From Gymnopus androsaceus JB14 (Eukaryota > Basidiomycota > Agaricomycetes > Agaricales > Omphalotaceae): 32,238 nucleotides of DNA. Within the stretch, counting starts at the first letter, position 1. Every line of letters begins with the position of its first letter. Where the stretch lies: assembly GCA_009733575.1 (NCBI GenBank), contig ML769936.1, positions 1 to 32,238 on the forward strand, written 5' to 3'. The position numbers were made by a program, and so were the translations under genes. The notes under the pieces are model-generated. The model had not been told where the DNA came from and made no database searches. It saw nothing but the letters and a program-made list of their open reading frames with translations. Below, one piece after another: positions 10,782-20,779 of this stretch.

Positions 10782-12239
10782 ATGTTGCCTATGTTGCCTG
10801 AAGAACTGCTCCATTCGATCGTTGAATATCTCGCCTACAAACCACGGCTACCAGACGAGCGCTCAAAGTTTAAACGTGCCTCGCCCGAACTTCTTTCGCT
10901 CTCCGTCGTTGACCAGCGGCTACGGCGAACCTGTTTGCCATTTCTTTTTGCCAATATTTATATCAGGACAGAGACCGACGCAGAGAAGTTCCTGGATTAT
11001 TGCTCTGTCAGCTTGCTGTGTCCAACTTTTACGAAGTATGTCACCATAGTATTTTCGCTATTTTCTCCTCTAACAATGTAACAGAGTTCTGAAGCTACAC
11101 AAATTCTTTCGTCGGCGAGAGGAAGGACTGGAAATTATGAGGACAATTTTGCCGTCTTTGAAACGCCTCTTGGCCATCGACCTGGAAGAGTCCCGCACTA
11201 ATATCATCTTCCTGGAGGCAATACTTGAACACCCCAGCGTCTCGACTGTGCTGGTCAGATCATTGCGGCACCTACCAAACAGTTTTCTCCAGTTGAATAT
11301 GTCGAAATTTGTGCTCTCTCATGAAAATTTTCAACCTCATAATTCGACTCTGGAAAGATGGTTGGGACAAGGCACAAGATTGTCACGACTCGATGTCCGT
11401 AATACCGAGCTCCTGGATGAGGAGTTTGGTCTCAGGAATTTCAAAGGAATTGAAGAACTCAACTTGTTTATACATCGTCTTCCAGTCTCGCTTTCCTGGC
11501 TCCCTAGATTCACATCATCTCATCCGTACCTGCATCAGCTCTGGCTTAATGATGACGCGCATCAGACGTTTCCTCTTCATACTCCGTCTTTCATTCATCC
11601 CTTTACCGAAGAGTTTAGGAAGCAGGGCTTCAACGAGGATTGTCGAATCAGCCGCGTTGGCCTTGGTCGAGTTACTTCCGGGTCCCAGGAATGGCATGTC
11701 ACTGGATTAACGATTGTTGCTACTTCCTCCTTGAAGGAGATCCTTGCGCTCATCTTCTCATCATTCCCCGCCCTCGAGGCTCTAAGCCTTGACCTTTCCT
11801 TTCACAAGGACAAATATTCCTTTGTGCGTCGTTTCGGACCTCATCTTATTGTTATTGATTCTGAGTCTCTTGTTAGGACGATATTGTATGTGCTCTTGCT
11901 CCTTTCTCATCCCTACGAACTTTGTCGCTATGTTGTGTTTTTGGACGCCTCCTCTTTGGATGCAACAAGCATTGGCAGCCAATTCGTCTAGTCGACAAAG
12001 ACGATATTATTCAAGTACTCGCTGGGTGTGCGGAAACTGCGGTATTGTCTTATACATCCCGCCTGGCTCAATGCATGACAAGTTTAGAGAATTGCTATAT
12101 TGACGATTGTGGTTACGCTAACAAGTCTTGCACTGGACGGAAATGGAGCCTCACAGGATGGCTTAGGGTATGTGGTAGCCAAGACGTCGCAGGCGAGGCG
12201 CTGCGAGTTTATGCGGGACGTGGTTTGTTATCACCATAG
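10782..12239 (+). CDS. F-box protein with leucine-rich C-terminal region (three exons, 451 aa)
   Basis: Likely substrate-receptor subunit of an SCF ubiquitin ligase. Exons 10782-11035, 11085-11823 and 11877-12239 join in one frame; introns are 49 and 53 nt (GTATGT...ACAG and GTGCGT...TTAG). The F-box is at residues 4-60: LPEELLHSIVEYLAY, then LLSLSVVDQRLRRTCLPFLF. The rest has irregular leucine-rich segments such as LSRLDVRNTELLDEEFG and LEALSLDLSF, and ends with a block (AETAVLSYTSRLAQ, YIDDCGY) I recognise from the large F-box families of Agaricomycetes. Reading across the second intron gives FDDIVCALAPFSSLRTLSL, which fits the family well and fixes that junction. The start is the first ATG, with a second Met three codons on. 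No lesion was seen. The target is unknown. Confidence 0.9.
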
Positions 12240-12732
12240 AAATGAGTGCAATTACACGATTTTGGGAACATGGGAGACTGGATGGCCACTTCGACGGGAA
12301 TCGAGAACCCACCGCTACTAGAGCTATTGCTCAATGTTGCATCCTGTCCTTCAGTTCCTGCTGAGAAGAGCAGGTACCTCCAGCACTTCTACTAGAGCCC
12401 CGTATTGGTGTAGAGTGTAATGAGTCTGTAGACGTAATGTGAAAAATCTGGTTCTGGAACAAAGATGAGTGCGCCTAGCGTCTAATTAGAGCGCTTGGCG
12501 CCACAAGACGCTCACCGCTTCTTTTAAACCATTATCTTCCTCCCCAACACCTTCCTCAACATCTCAACACGCTAATCTGGAGCTCAGACTCAGACGCACA
12601 CACCATAACCCTCCTCCGAACCCTCAAACACGTCCTCCAAGCAGTCTATAACGATAGCGCGTCATTGTATCCAATTTGCCTGCCTAATTCAAACGCCCTT
12701 GGGAACGAAACCACAACCACGTAGAATATAGG
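12240..12732. other. Gene-free interval upstream of the XRN relic
   Basis: No supported gene. It includes a TTTTAAACC-like AT patch near 12523 followed by a C-rich pyrimidine tract (12535-12560), which resembles a fungal core promoter and could once have served the XRN-type gene starting near 12733. Confidence 0.3.
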
Positions 12733-15040
12733 ATGGGTGAGTCTTCTTTCCTCTTGTACCAAGTGTACGCTGATACCAATATCTTCCCGATATTCCACAG
12801 GTTCATCCCACTAGAAATTGCTATTGCAGTGCTCTAATCTTTCCTAGTTCTTTTGGTGGATTAGGTATGTCTTTTCAACGCCTTTTGCTTAGCTATTACT
12901 TAGGGTTACTCTAGAGAACGATAACCTTGACGTCCTAGCTTATACAGGAAGAGAATACCTGAATTCGGTGCGTGGTTTGCTTTCTAAATCCGACACGGAC
13001 TTATTTTTCACGATTCAGACAATCTCCACCTTGACTACAACGCTATCATCCATAACTGTTGCCAACCCAATGTTGGCGATCTCACTTTCCTCTATCCAAC
13101 ATTCACTTCCATCTTCTCCTACGTCGGCCGCCTTTACACCAAAATCAGGCCGAAAAAGCTCTTTTTTATGGTTGTAGATAGCGCTGCGCCGAGTACAGCG
13201 TAGTCGTCACTTCCGTGGGATGTCGAGGCTGTGTTATTGGGACATGATGATCCTGGGGAAGGAGAGCATAGATTATGAAGAATATTCGACTGGCTAGGGC
13301 GCAGAAGCTGCACGGAAGACTCAAAGACCCTCTCCCATGTATTTCTCTGATGCTCCCAAGGTCTGGGTATCGCAATGGCTTGTACACCGTACAAGCTGGC
13401 GACTCCATCTGAATCCCCATCTGATCTCTACTCGCTGCCGACAGGCCGACAGTCATAGCTTTTGTCTAGACAGACTGTAAATCCACATTCGTTGCATTCA
13501 CCGGTACTACTGGTGCCTCTGTATAATCACAGGACTCCGATTTGAGAATTCTGGAAGAGCCTAGAAACAGCATTATCGGACTTGAGAGCTAGCTTTGGAG
13601 GTTTTGTACTTTTGTCCGTCGAGATAGAAGGTGATTCGTCTCATCTTGTTTCCTAAAGAGCTTTTTGTGGACTGAAACTATGTATGCCTCCAGCTATCAT
13701 CGACATCCCCAAACCTTCGATTCAATAATATCGCCCCTTTGCACATCATACCTGTAACGAGCACGCATTATCTGGCTGCCAAAAAAACGCATTTGGACGG
13801 CCGAGTTGTCCGGAGCCTTGGTTGTTCACAACTTTCCTCTTCCTCAAAAACTGTATTGCGTATCGGTGCTTTTTTTGCCACTGCTGGCGTACGCAGTCTA
13901 CCCAAATTCAGCAGCCACGTGCAGATGGATTCACTGCTGGCCCGCTTCATTAACAATTTGATGTCTTTCCATCCTCTCGACCTCATCGAAGGTCGGAGCA
14001 GGTGCTCAAGTGTTGGGAAGAGAACCGGTTCAATAAGAGGAGAATAGACCTGAAGGAGTCTATGGAATTCGAAATCTCAAGTCCGAGTCAATGAGGGAGT
14101 CATGTATGGAAATTTTACGAAGTAAGGGGCTTTTCTTTCGGTCATATACCCCAGCTGAACTTGTTCTAGGAATTTTCCCTGGCTTCCCGGTACATCTCCC
14201 GTTGAATAGGATCCACAACCCGAATGAATTCCTTCCAACATCACGCACTGCTTCCGTTCTTGTTGAATCCTTATTGACTGGTTCCTCCACGCAGTTCTGT
14301 GTTTGCGCTGGAATCGAGGTGACGTCTTCATGTGAGATGGAACAAAGACATGCTAGACGTCCGTTGTGAAGGTTGGAGACCTTGGACGGGACTGGGATGG
14401 ATAAACAGCGAGAATGTATGGCGCCGGGTGAATCTTCAATACAATCATTGCAAGCACATTCAGGTCCCTTCGAGTCCCAACTCTACTCTTCTCCTTCCGT
14501 CATACTCCTACTTCTTCTATTTGATTTTGGTCAAATTGATACATGGCTAGTATCTACAATCAGGGCTGTGGTAGTGCTGGTCAGCTCACCAGTTTATCTG
14601 GCGTATTATCCTGTTGCATACGGGCAACTGCAGAACGTGTACTCTTACCCTTCTCATCCCATTGCGCCGATGCAGGCGTAAGGGAACAGTAATTCTGCGT
14701 CATACGCTGTTGCATCCTGTGGCAGCAGTGGTCCCCATCCTATGTCTGTCCCTCCGGGCACGCATCCTTATTACGGTTATCATCCTCATCTCAATATGGA
14801 TCTCCTTGGACGTCCTATCATGGCTATACACTTTCTCAAACACCCCCGCAACGCCAGCTGCAGTCGCTGGCCAACGCATCCCTTGAGGTGATACGCTTTT
14901 ATCCGCTACACCTTTCGCTATTCCGGGAATATCTTGACCGCGAATTCGTGTCTCCCAAAGCCGGCCTCCCTCCGACTCCCCTACTCCCTCGAACGCATCA
15001 TCGACGACTACGTTATGGTTCTGGGTTTTGCCCTGTTGCT
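12733..15040 (+). pseudogene. Relic of an XRN-type 5'-3' exoribonuclease gene, split and deleted
   Basis: Fragments of an XRN1/RAT1-family exonuclease, which degrades 5'-monophosphate RNA. An ATG at 12733 is followed by a donor, then by FFWWI near 12848 (family: KFFRWI). RIPEF, then D split by a 51-nt intron (12968-13018), then NLHLDYNAIIHNCCQPN and KIRPKKLFFMVVD (to about 13185) match the conserved N-terminus, including the metal-binding LDYN region. About 90 residues are then missing, and the relic resumes with LLGHDDPGEGEH (to about 13271) and, in another frame, IMKNIRLARAQ. The next family block, FYPLHLSLFREYLDREF, appears only at about 14895, followed after a frame change by PYSLERIIDDYVMV (to about 15035). 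Stops, frame changes, the deletion and the 1.5-kb interruption make it non-functional. Confidence 0.8.
13400..14880. other. Unassigned 1.5 kb between two conserved XRN blocks
   Basis: In intact XRN proteins the blocks on either side lie within roughly 40-60 residues of each other, so most of this stretch is either inserted DNA or rearranged gene. It has open but unrecognised text, including a Tyr/Pro/Gly/Ser-rich piece near 14590-14840 (QLQNVYSYPSHPIAP, HPYYGYHPHLN) spread over two frames. No terminal repeats or transposase were found. Confidence 0.4.
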
Positions 15041-15149
15041 CCGGATTATCGTTTTTATTACGCCAGAGGTACCATTCAGAGCTCGACTTTCGGAACAACT
15101 CTTCGTGAAACAAGACTATGAATGTCTCAGTCTGGTCCACCCTCCTCCC

Positions 15150-15695
15150 AATGGTCTTAACCACAACAACATTCCTTTCCAGCGAATGGTGCCTCCACGA
15201 CCTCCTCCCAACCCCATAGACCCCGCCTCCGACGTTCCAACTGATACTGCGTCGACTTCAACGTCTGGCAATGCTCCTGCATGCCCAGAATTGTCGAGTG
15301 TGATTGTAGTGCCTCTTGGGTCACAATCTGCTACTCTGGAACCCTCTTCCACATCCCCTGGACCTTTTTACACCTCTCCTGCATCTCCACAATCTTTTTC
15401 TATGACTAAATTGAGTCTTGTGGAGGGCAATACTCTTATGTTACCCAAATTATCTAATACGGGCGCAACGCCGTGTCCTATCCCTTTTAAAAGCTATTCC
15501 ACGTTCCCTCTACCCTCGTCTAACTCTTCTGGCTCTCCTCTTGACCCTGTGTTGAGCCCTACCTTCTCCGACGCTTCTCCAACGCTTCTGTTGCTCCCCA
15601 TTCACCTTCGATGCCTCCTCCTCTCCAGACGTCGACAAGGAACGCGGTTGCGCAGCCTCGCGAAGGAACTTACCGAACGGTTCAACGCTACGTGA
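15150..15695 (+). other. Ser/Pro/Thr-rich open stretch of unknown affiliation
   Basis: About 180 codons stay open, with strongly biased composition (PPRPPPNPIDPASD, SSTSPGPFYTSPASP). This resembles a disordered protein segment. It lies between the last XRN block and the FunK1 pseudogene and could belong to either, or to a separate lost gene. No start codon or splice junction could be fixed. Confidence 0.25.
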
Positions 15696-15739
15696 GCATG
15701 TGATCTTGAGCGTTTTATGTTCTATAACAGCTCAAAAGT

Positions 15740-16947
15740 CCAGGACTATATCTCGACCCCGCTGCTAAAGAGGGAACGATTCCGTCCAACAAAGTCCTCG
15801 TGGGCTGCCTCTATACGGTCGACTATAATACTAGCACGCGGCAAGGGAAACGTACCATTCGACTACGGAAGTACTGTTTTGCTCCAATGGTATCAACGGT
15901 AGAGGAACCAAAGTTATTAGAGTGACTTGTGGCTGCAAGGACGGCGAATGCGACTGGAACGGGCTGAAGCTGGTCATGAAAATCAGTCGTCCCGTCAAAG
16001 GACGCGTCCCCGAACACGAAACTATCCAGTGCTGTATTGATATGGCCGTAGATGAGTATGCGTGGGTCTTGAAGCACCTACCCATCGTACTCGGATGGTT
16101 CATCGCGGATGCTAGCGTGGTCCAGGACAGGTTGAAGATCAAGTTTGGCGATGGCTACGAGGAGCGTATTATATGTGGCTCAATCCAGGAGGAGCTTTGT
16201 CCAATCATGGACTTGAAATCGCCAGTGGAATTCGCTCAAGCCATGTACGACGTCCTACGATGTGAGTCACCCTTTTTTTTCTCTGCTTCGTCTCTAATAT
16301 GACTCTCCAAGGCCACGAGAGGATTTACACTCATTCACGAGTTCTTCATCGCGACGTTAGCCAGGCCAACATCATGTTTCGCCGTGACGGAAAGAAAATC
16401 TTTGGGGTGTTGAATGACTATGACCTCGCTACCTACCTTGGTCAATGAACGCCACGCTCCTACATCTGGTCATCGAACCGGTACGAAACCGTACGTGGCT
16501 CACGAGCAACGGCGCACTGGCTGGACAGGTCCTCTGCATTATCGTCATGACCTGGAATCCTTGTTCTATGTCATCCTCTTGCTGGTTTATCACTATGACG
16601 GTTTTGGAGTCAAGGCTGAAAAGCTTGAATTCGTCTAATGGTTTGCTGAGGGCGATGATTTTATATATAAGGAAAAGTATGTTTTCCTTTATCAATACTC
16701 TTGGACTGCAGCTCCACGACCCTTCTTCGCTGCCTTTCAACAGTGGCTGCAGACAATTCGAGACTCTTTGATGGCTAGTTTTCTGGCAGAAGGTGTAGCT
16801 GTAGTGAAGGCTTGTGTTGAGGGGCAGATGATCTTTGACTTGGAAACCTTGGGGGATAACTTTTCCTTCAAGACCATGTTTAGAGTGATGCGGAATTTCA
16901 ACGAGGAAGTGCTTGTAACGAGGAATCCGAAGTGGCAGGTTGAATGA
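15740..16947 (+). pseudogene. FunK1-type fungal protein kinase, broken (first copy)
   Basis: Kinase domain of the fungal-specific FunK1 family. Landmarks: GINGRGTKVIRV (glycine-rich entry, about 15890-15925), KLVMKISRP (candidate ATP lysine), YAWVLKHLP, EELCPI, a 50-nt intron 16262-16311, the catalytic loop LHRDVSQANIMF (HRD at 16347-16355), GVLNDYDLA (DFG replaced by DYD), then TGTKPYVAHEQ, HYRHDLESLFYVILLL and the C-lobe to the TGA at 16945. Three lesions are visible: a frame change near 15870, an apparent single extra base near 16437-16442 between ATYL and VNERH, and an in-frame TAA at 16636 inside EFV*WFAEG. The usual several-hundred-residue N-terminal FunK1 domain is not recognisable upstream, so this copy is also 5'-truncated. 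Confidence 0.88.
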
Positions 16948-17773
16948 CTTTCTAGCCCGCTCTCTCCACCGTTGTACTCATATTTCGCTCTGCCGGTCTC
17001 TATAGTTTATGTTCAGTATTCCAGTATTGTACTTATCAGTGGTTAACGTTGTCGTGAATCAGGGTACTATATAGTATAATTTGAAGCTCTCATGGTTGAC
17101 CCTCTCGACGTCGCTTCGATGTGAGATCACGGGCTCGTATCAATCTCATATACTAACATTCTCCAACTCGCATCCTGACCACTTCAATTGCAAAACAAAC
17201 CTTTCTTCAAACTCTAGACAAGGGAACAATCTTCAATCTTCAAACGGTGGCCTATTGAAAGTCTGTTCGGTGAAACCAAAAGCTTACGACGTCGTACTTC
17301 TTCTGTATTTCATACTTGAATTAAACTGGTTCAGTGGTTCATCGTTTTCAATGTTCGATGTTTCTTCAGCAAATCCAACACCATATTGCCGCAGAGGCAA
17401 TCGCGCGATCGCCTCCTGATCCGTAAATAGGAGCAGCTATCATGCATCAAACTCTGTGGGAGGAGGATTCGATCTGTATTCCTTCCATCGATCTTGGGCT
17501 TCCGTGCTCACTCACATTCAGGCAGACTGGCGGTCGAGGTTGGCTTCAGGCCAACTCTCCTACCTCTTACTTCCTCGCTACCCACTTAACGATTTATCTC
17601 TATGTCATCCTTCAACCGCCGCTAGTAAGGAACAAAGAGAGCTCGACGTGGGAGATGGCATTGGGAGTTCGTGATCGCGATATGCGTGGGAGTAACCTGT
17701 CGCGCTTGTTTGAAATCGTCTTTCTCTCTGCCACTTCCATCTTCACGCCTTGTCTTTTGTTAGAACTTCTCTG
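16948..17773. other. Intergenic region with a repeated palindrome
   Basis: No supported gene between the FunK1 pseudogene and the first unknown paralog. Short open frames exist but read like no family. It contains one copy of the 45-bp repeated palindrome (17386-17430). Confidence 0.4.
17386..17430 (+). repeat. 45-bp dispersed repeat with near-perfect 22-bp palindrome, copy 1
   Basis: The core GAGGCAATCGCGCGATCGCC, extended by TC, is a 22-bp inverted repeat with a single mismatched pair. The whole 45 bp (TTGCC...GTAAATAG) recurs in the same orientation at 24754-24798 with four differences. Similarity stops abruptly on both sides. Confidence 0.75.
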
Positions 17774-18781
17774 ATGTTCTCTTTCTCAATTACCTCGCTC
17801 ACGACAACTTCAGCGGTTGAAACCCTCGAACCCATCAAGGATTTCTGCTTGTTCAGACAAATAGTATGGGTACGTTCTCCGTCAAACCCAAAGGCGTCTT
17901 GATGATTTACGCCTTCCCAACCTAGTTTCGCGCTCGTGAATACTGGTGGGGTCTTGAACCAGGTGACATTGACATTGATTCTCACCTCAACCGCGTCTCA
18001 GGTGAGCCCACTCTTCTCGGTGCTTGAATATTCTCTCACAATACCTCACAGTACGCGGTGATATTGAACGCCTTCTATCTGTTAAAGCGTTGACTCTGGT
18101 TCCCACTAAGGAAATCGTTGATACCATGCTGGAGCTCACTCTGTATAATCAAAAACACTCTGTTTCCGAAAGACGGCGATGCTTCGATGTGTGTCTAATA
18201 AATTCGCGCCACCTTCTGTCAAATCCTCACTTGTATTTTAGGCTCTTCCCGACCAAGACTACCAGTACCGGCTTGTTCCTGGATCAGAAATGAAGGATCG
18301 GATCCCGCTCTTTGTATTCGACTCCAGCTCCGGTACTTTTGAACGGTTCAACTATCCGTACGACAACCTTCCTCTGTTCACCTTAGGCTGCTATCCTTTC
18401 CACTCTATAATGCACAGCGACTTTGCCTTATCTCGTTCACGCCCCATTCATGATACTTTCCTTTCTATCTTCAAGTTATCTTCTCGGTGGGCATCTCATT
18501 ATCCTCATGTCGGCAGCTTCGTTACGTCTCCTCGCGTCGCTGCAATAATCGCCGCTGATGCAGCTGCTGATAACGGTGATGACCCTTATTCTGACTTGGA
18601 TTCAACCTCTGGAGAGGATGACAATATGGTATCCGATTCAGATTCAGATTCGTCTGTCTCTATCGAAGAACCAAAGGATACTGGGCTGTCAGTGTTTCCC
18701 TATCCAAGCGGGCAGCCAAGCATATTGTCTCGTGGCGCGAGACTCTGGAACCAGCAGCGTCAGTTGGCGTTTCGGACTTGA
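17774..18781 (+). CDS. Conserved-looking protein of unknown function, left member of an inverted pair (282 aa)
   Basis: Four exons, 17774-17869, 17926-18001, 18052-18188 and 18242-18781, join in one frame with 50-56 nt introns. The same structure is repeated on the opposite strand at 20780-22488, which supports every junction. Features: YWWGLEPGDIDIDSHLNRV, TMLELTLYNQKHSVSERRR, YQYRLVPGSE, LPLFTLGCYPFHSIMHSDF, then a very acidic Ser/Asp tail (SDSDSDSSVSIEE). No catalytic motif, signal peptide or membrane segment was seen. The family resembles uncharacterised Agaricomycete proteins, but I cannot name it. Compared with the other copy, one base is missing near 18690. The tail therefore reads LSVFPYPSGQ and stops at 18781, while the ancestral frame, matching the partner, stays open to about 18834. 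The protein may work with its altered end, or it may be an early pseudogene. Confidence 0.75.
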
Positions 18782-18834
18782 AGGATGGCTCAATTCAGGT
18801 TTTGGAGTCTAGAATGCCCATGAATATGGACTAG

Positions 18835-19629
18835 ATGTAGGTTTATTTCTTAGTGGATCACTGGAATGAGCCCGAGTCAACATGGTCACTTTTCCTTGCC
18901 TGTTATTGGAGACCAGGGATTCAACCTGGTCTAGATATGTAAATTTCTAGTGGTCGTTCAGGTTGCACATTGGATAATATATCTTCTCTCCCTTTGTATT
19001 GTGCTACGTATATCCTCTGTTGCTATCTGTGTGGTATTTGATTCAAGTATTCTTTCCCTTATATATACATCTCTTCATTATCTTTTATGCACTTCACCAC
19101 TTCACGCTTTGGTAGGCTTGAATCTTAGGGGTTCGTTTACAAATTATAATACATATTACTTGTCATACGCTAGTGACTCAAGCGGGGACTTTTAAACGCA
19201 ATCCTCTATCCGAATCTTGTGCGGGGAGCGCTGCAGGCGGCTGATTTCATCCCTCAACCTTTAATCCTAACCGGCTCTGCCCCATGCCCGCTAACCGCTA
19301 ACCAGCAGGGCTTTGCCCCGTTCCCTTAACCTAGCCTACCCAATCTCTCACCTTAACCTCGGGGCTTCGCCCCGCAGCGCACCCAGCCCCTGAAGCATAA
19401 CCAATGGGTTTCCTGGACCAACACTTCCATGAGAGACAACGTTATAGAATCACTATTAAAATCACTAATGTTGGGGAAATTTTTGGGTAAACTAAGGACG
19501 GAACGGACGGTATCTCGAACGTGAACGTATTCAGCGTAAATGCGAGGTGCCCATAAAGAAAAAGCAACTAGAAATCAAGAAGCATTCAGTACCAGTCAAA
19601 ACCTCAAAGAAAGTCAATAACTTACAATT
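18835..19629. other. Intergenic region
   Basis: After the ancestral stop near 18834 I see no gene. The stretch contains the C-rich hairpin cluster described separately (19215-19395). Confidence 0.4.
19215..19395. repeat. C-rich block with small GGGC-loop-GCCC hairpins
   Basis: Unlike its AT-richer surroundings, this block is C-rich and carries repeated short hairpins: GGGCTTTGCCC near 19309-19319 and CGGGGCTTCGCCCCG at 19360-19374 (6-bp stem, TTC loop), with a weaker version near 19272. Words of the type CTAACC or TTAACC lie between them. It may be a small repetitive element; no terminal repeats or target duplication were found. Confidence 0.5.
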
Positions 19630-19875
19630 TTGACTTCATACTCGAACCCGAACTGCTATGTTAGGGCCAACCCTTATCCACCAAGTTCGAGCCAATCCCA
19701 ATCCAACGGCCCGTATTATGCTCCTTGCGATTCTTACGGCTCGCCGGTTTCCAACCAGATTGGCATGATAAGCCCATATGGCATGGCGGCTGGACCTTCA
19801 ACAGTCTCTTCATTATCACACCCATCTTCTCCTATATCCTCTGGGAGTAGTTCGTTGACTGGTTGGGCAGGTTGA
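19630..19875 (+). CDS. Fragment ending a Ser/Pro/Tyr-rich protein
   Basis: An open stretch of about 80 codons, rich in Ser, Pro, Tyr and Gly (NPYPPSSSQSQSNGPYY, SHPSSPISSGSSS), ends at TGA 19873-19875. It has no ATG near its beginning and reads like the last exon of a longer protein whose upstream exons I cannot find. It could be the disordered tail of a regulatory protein, or chance coding-like sequence. Confidence 0.25.
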   Translation: MTSYSNPNCYVRANPYPPSSSQSQSNGPYYAPCDSYGSPVSNQIGMISPYGMAAGPSTVSSLSHPSSPISSGSSSLTGWAG

Positions 19876-20340
19876 TATATCTGCGGGATAATCTTCATGA
19901 CAAACTGATGTGCGTGAGACGAAGGATCTTACACACTTATCCATGCGTGCTGTTCATAAAGTTCCTTTATCTTTGTAGACTATTTTTTCTTTCTTTAAAT
20001 CTGGGTGTAGTGTATGTATGTACTTCAAGTCGAGTATGTAGGAGAGAAGAAAATCAGATTTGTGCTGGCGTTTACTGTAATGCTTAATGGGGCGTATTTC
20101 GTTAGCATTTTTCCTCCTAGCGAGAAGAGCGCATACAGCAACCAAATTTCAGAGTCAGCCAAAGCAAGCTTTCGTCGGAGCAGTGACATTAGACAAATCA
20201 AGGTAATCTGATACAGATAAAGTTTGGGCAGTACAGTACAATTTTAGCATAACTACCTATCATCATTCTTTTCTCGTTTTCTTTGTAACATGCAGTATCT
20301 ATTCATTTCATGAGACGATAAAGCAAAAAGATACAAGTAC

Positions 20341-20368
20341 AACAGTAGTAGTAACAGTAGTAGTAACA
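20341..20368. repeat. Short 12-bp microsatellite
   Basis: AACAGTAGTAGT is repeated twice, followed by a partial copy. Confidence 0.7.
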
Positions 20369-20406
20369 ATAAAGTCATGCAAAGTTTATGTATTGTAATT
20401 TATAAT

Positions 20407-20510
20407 GGAAAAAGCGGGGGAATGCAAATCAGAAAGCAGTCGAGGTACGTGCAGAAGCTTACGGAAAAAGCAAGTGGATGCAAAGGATAACAGTCGAGGT
20501 ACGTGCAGAA
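20407..20510. repeat. Tandem duplication of a 48-50 bp unit
   Basis: Two units (20407-20456 and 20463-20510) share GGAAAAAGC at the start and CAGTCGAGGTACGTGCAGAA at the end, with diverged middles. A remnant (GGAAAGCGGGAG) near 20570 hints at a third unit. Confidence 0.7.
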
Positions 20511-20779
20511 TTATTGAGAAAATTGCAAATGAAAGGAGACGGGAAACTTCCACTGTCAAGTTGAGCATGGAAAGCGGGAGAAAATCATTGTGAAAAGTTG
20601 TTGAGCAACGCTAAAAAGTGGGGGGGTCGTTCTTGACGTCTATGAAACGAATTCATTAGCTGAAAATGCGCCGTATGAAATAAATGAAGAGACGTGGATA
20701 TACCAGAAGAATATGCAATAGCACAATAGCAAGAGAAGAGAAACAACATACACCCTGAATCACCACTTGAAATCTACAT

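Noticed and set aside
10741..11049. Alternative plus-strand frame starting 41 bp before the F-box ATG
   Set aside because: It overlaps the F-box exon in another frame, reads like no family and has no splice support; the F-box frame is clearly the coding one.
19255..19375. Interstitial telomere repeats (CTAACC-like words)
   Set aside because: The words are irregular in spacing and spelling (CTAACC, TTAACC, CTAGCC) with no tandem CCCTAA array.
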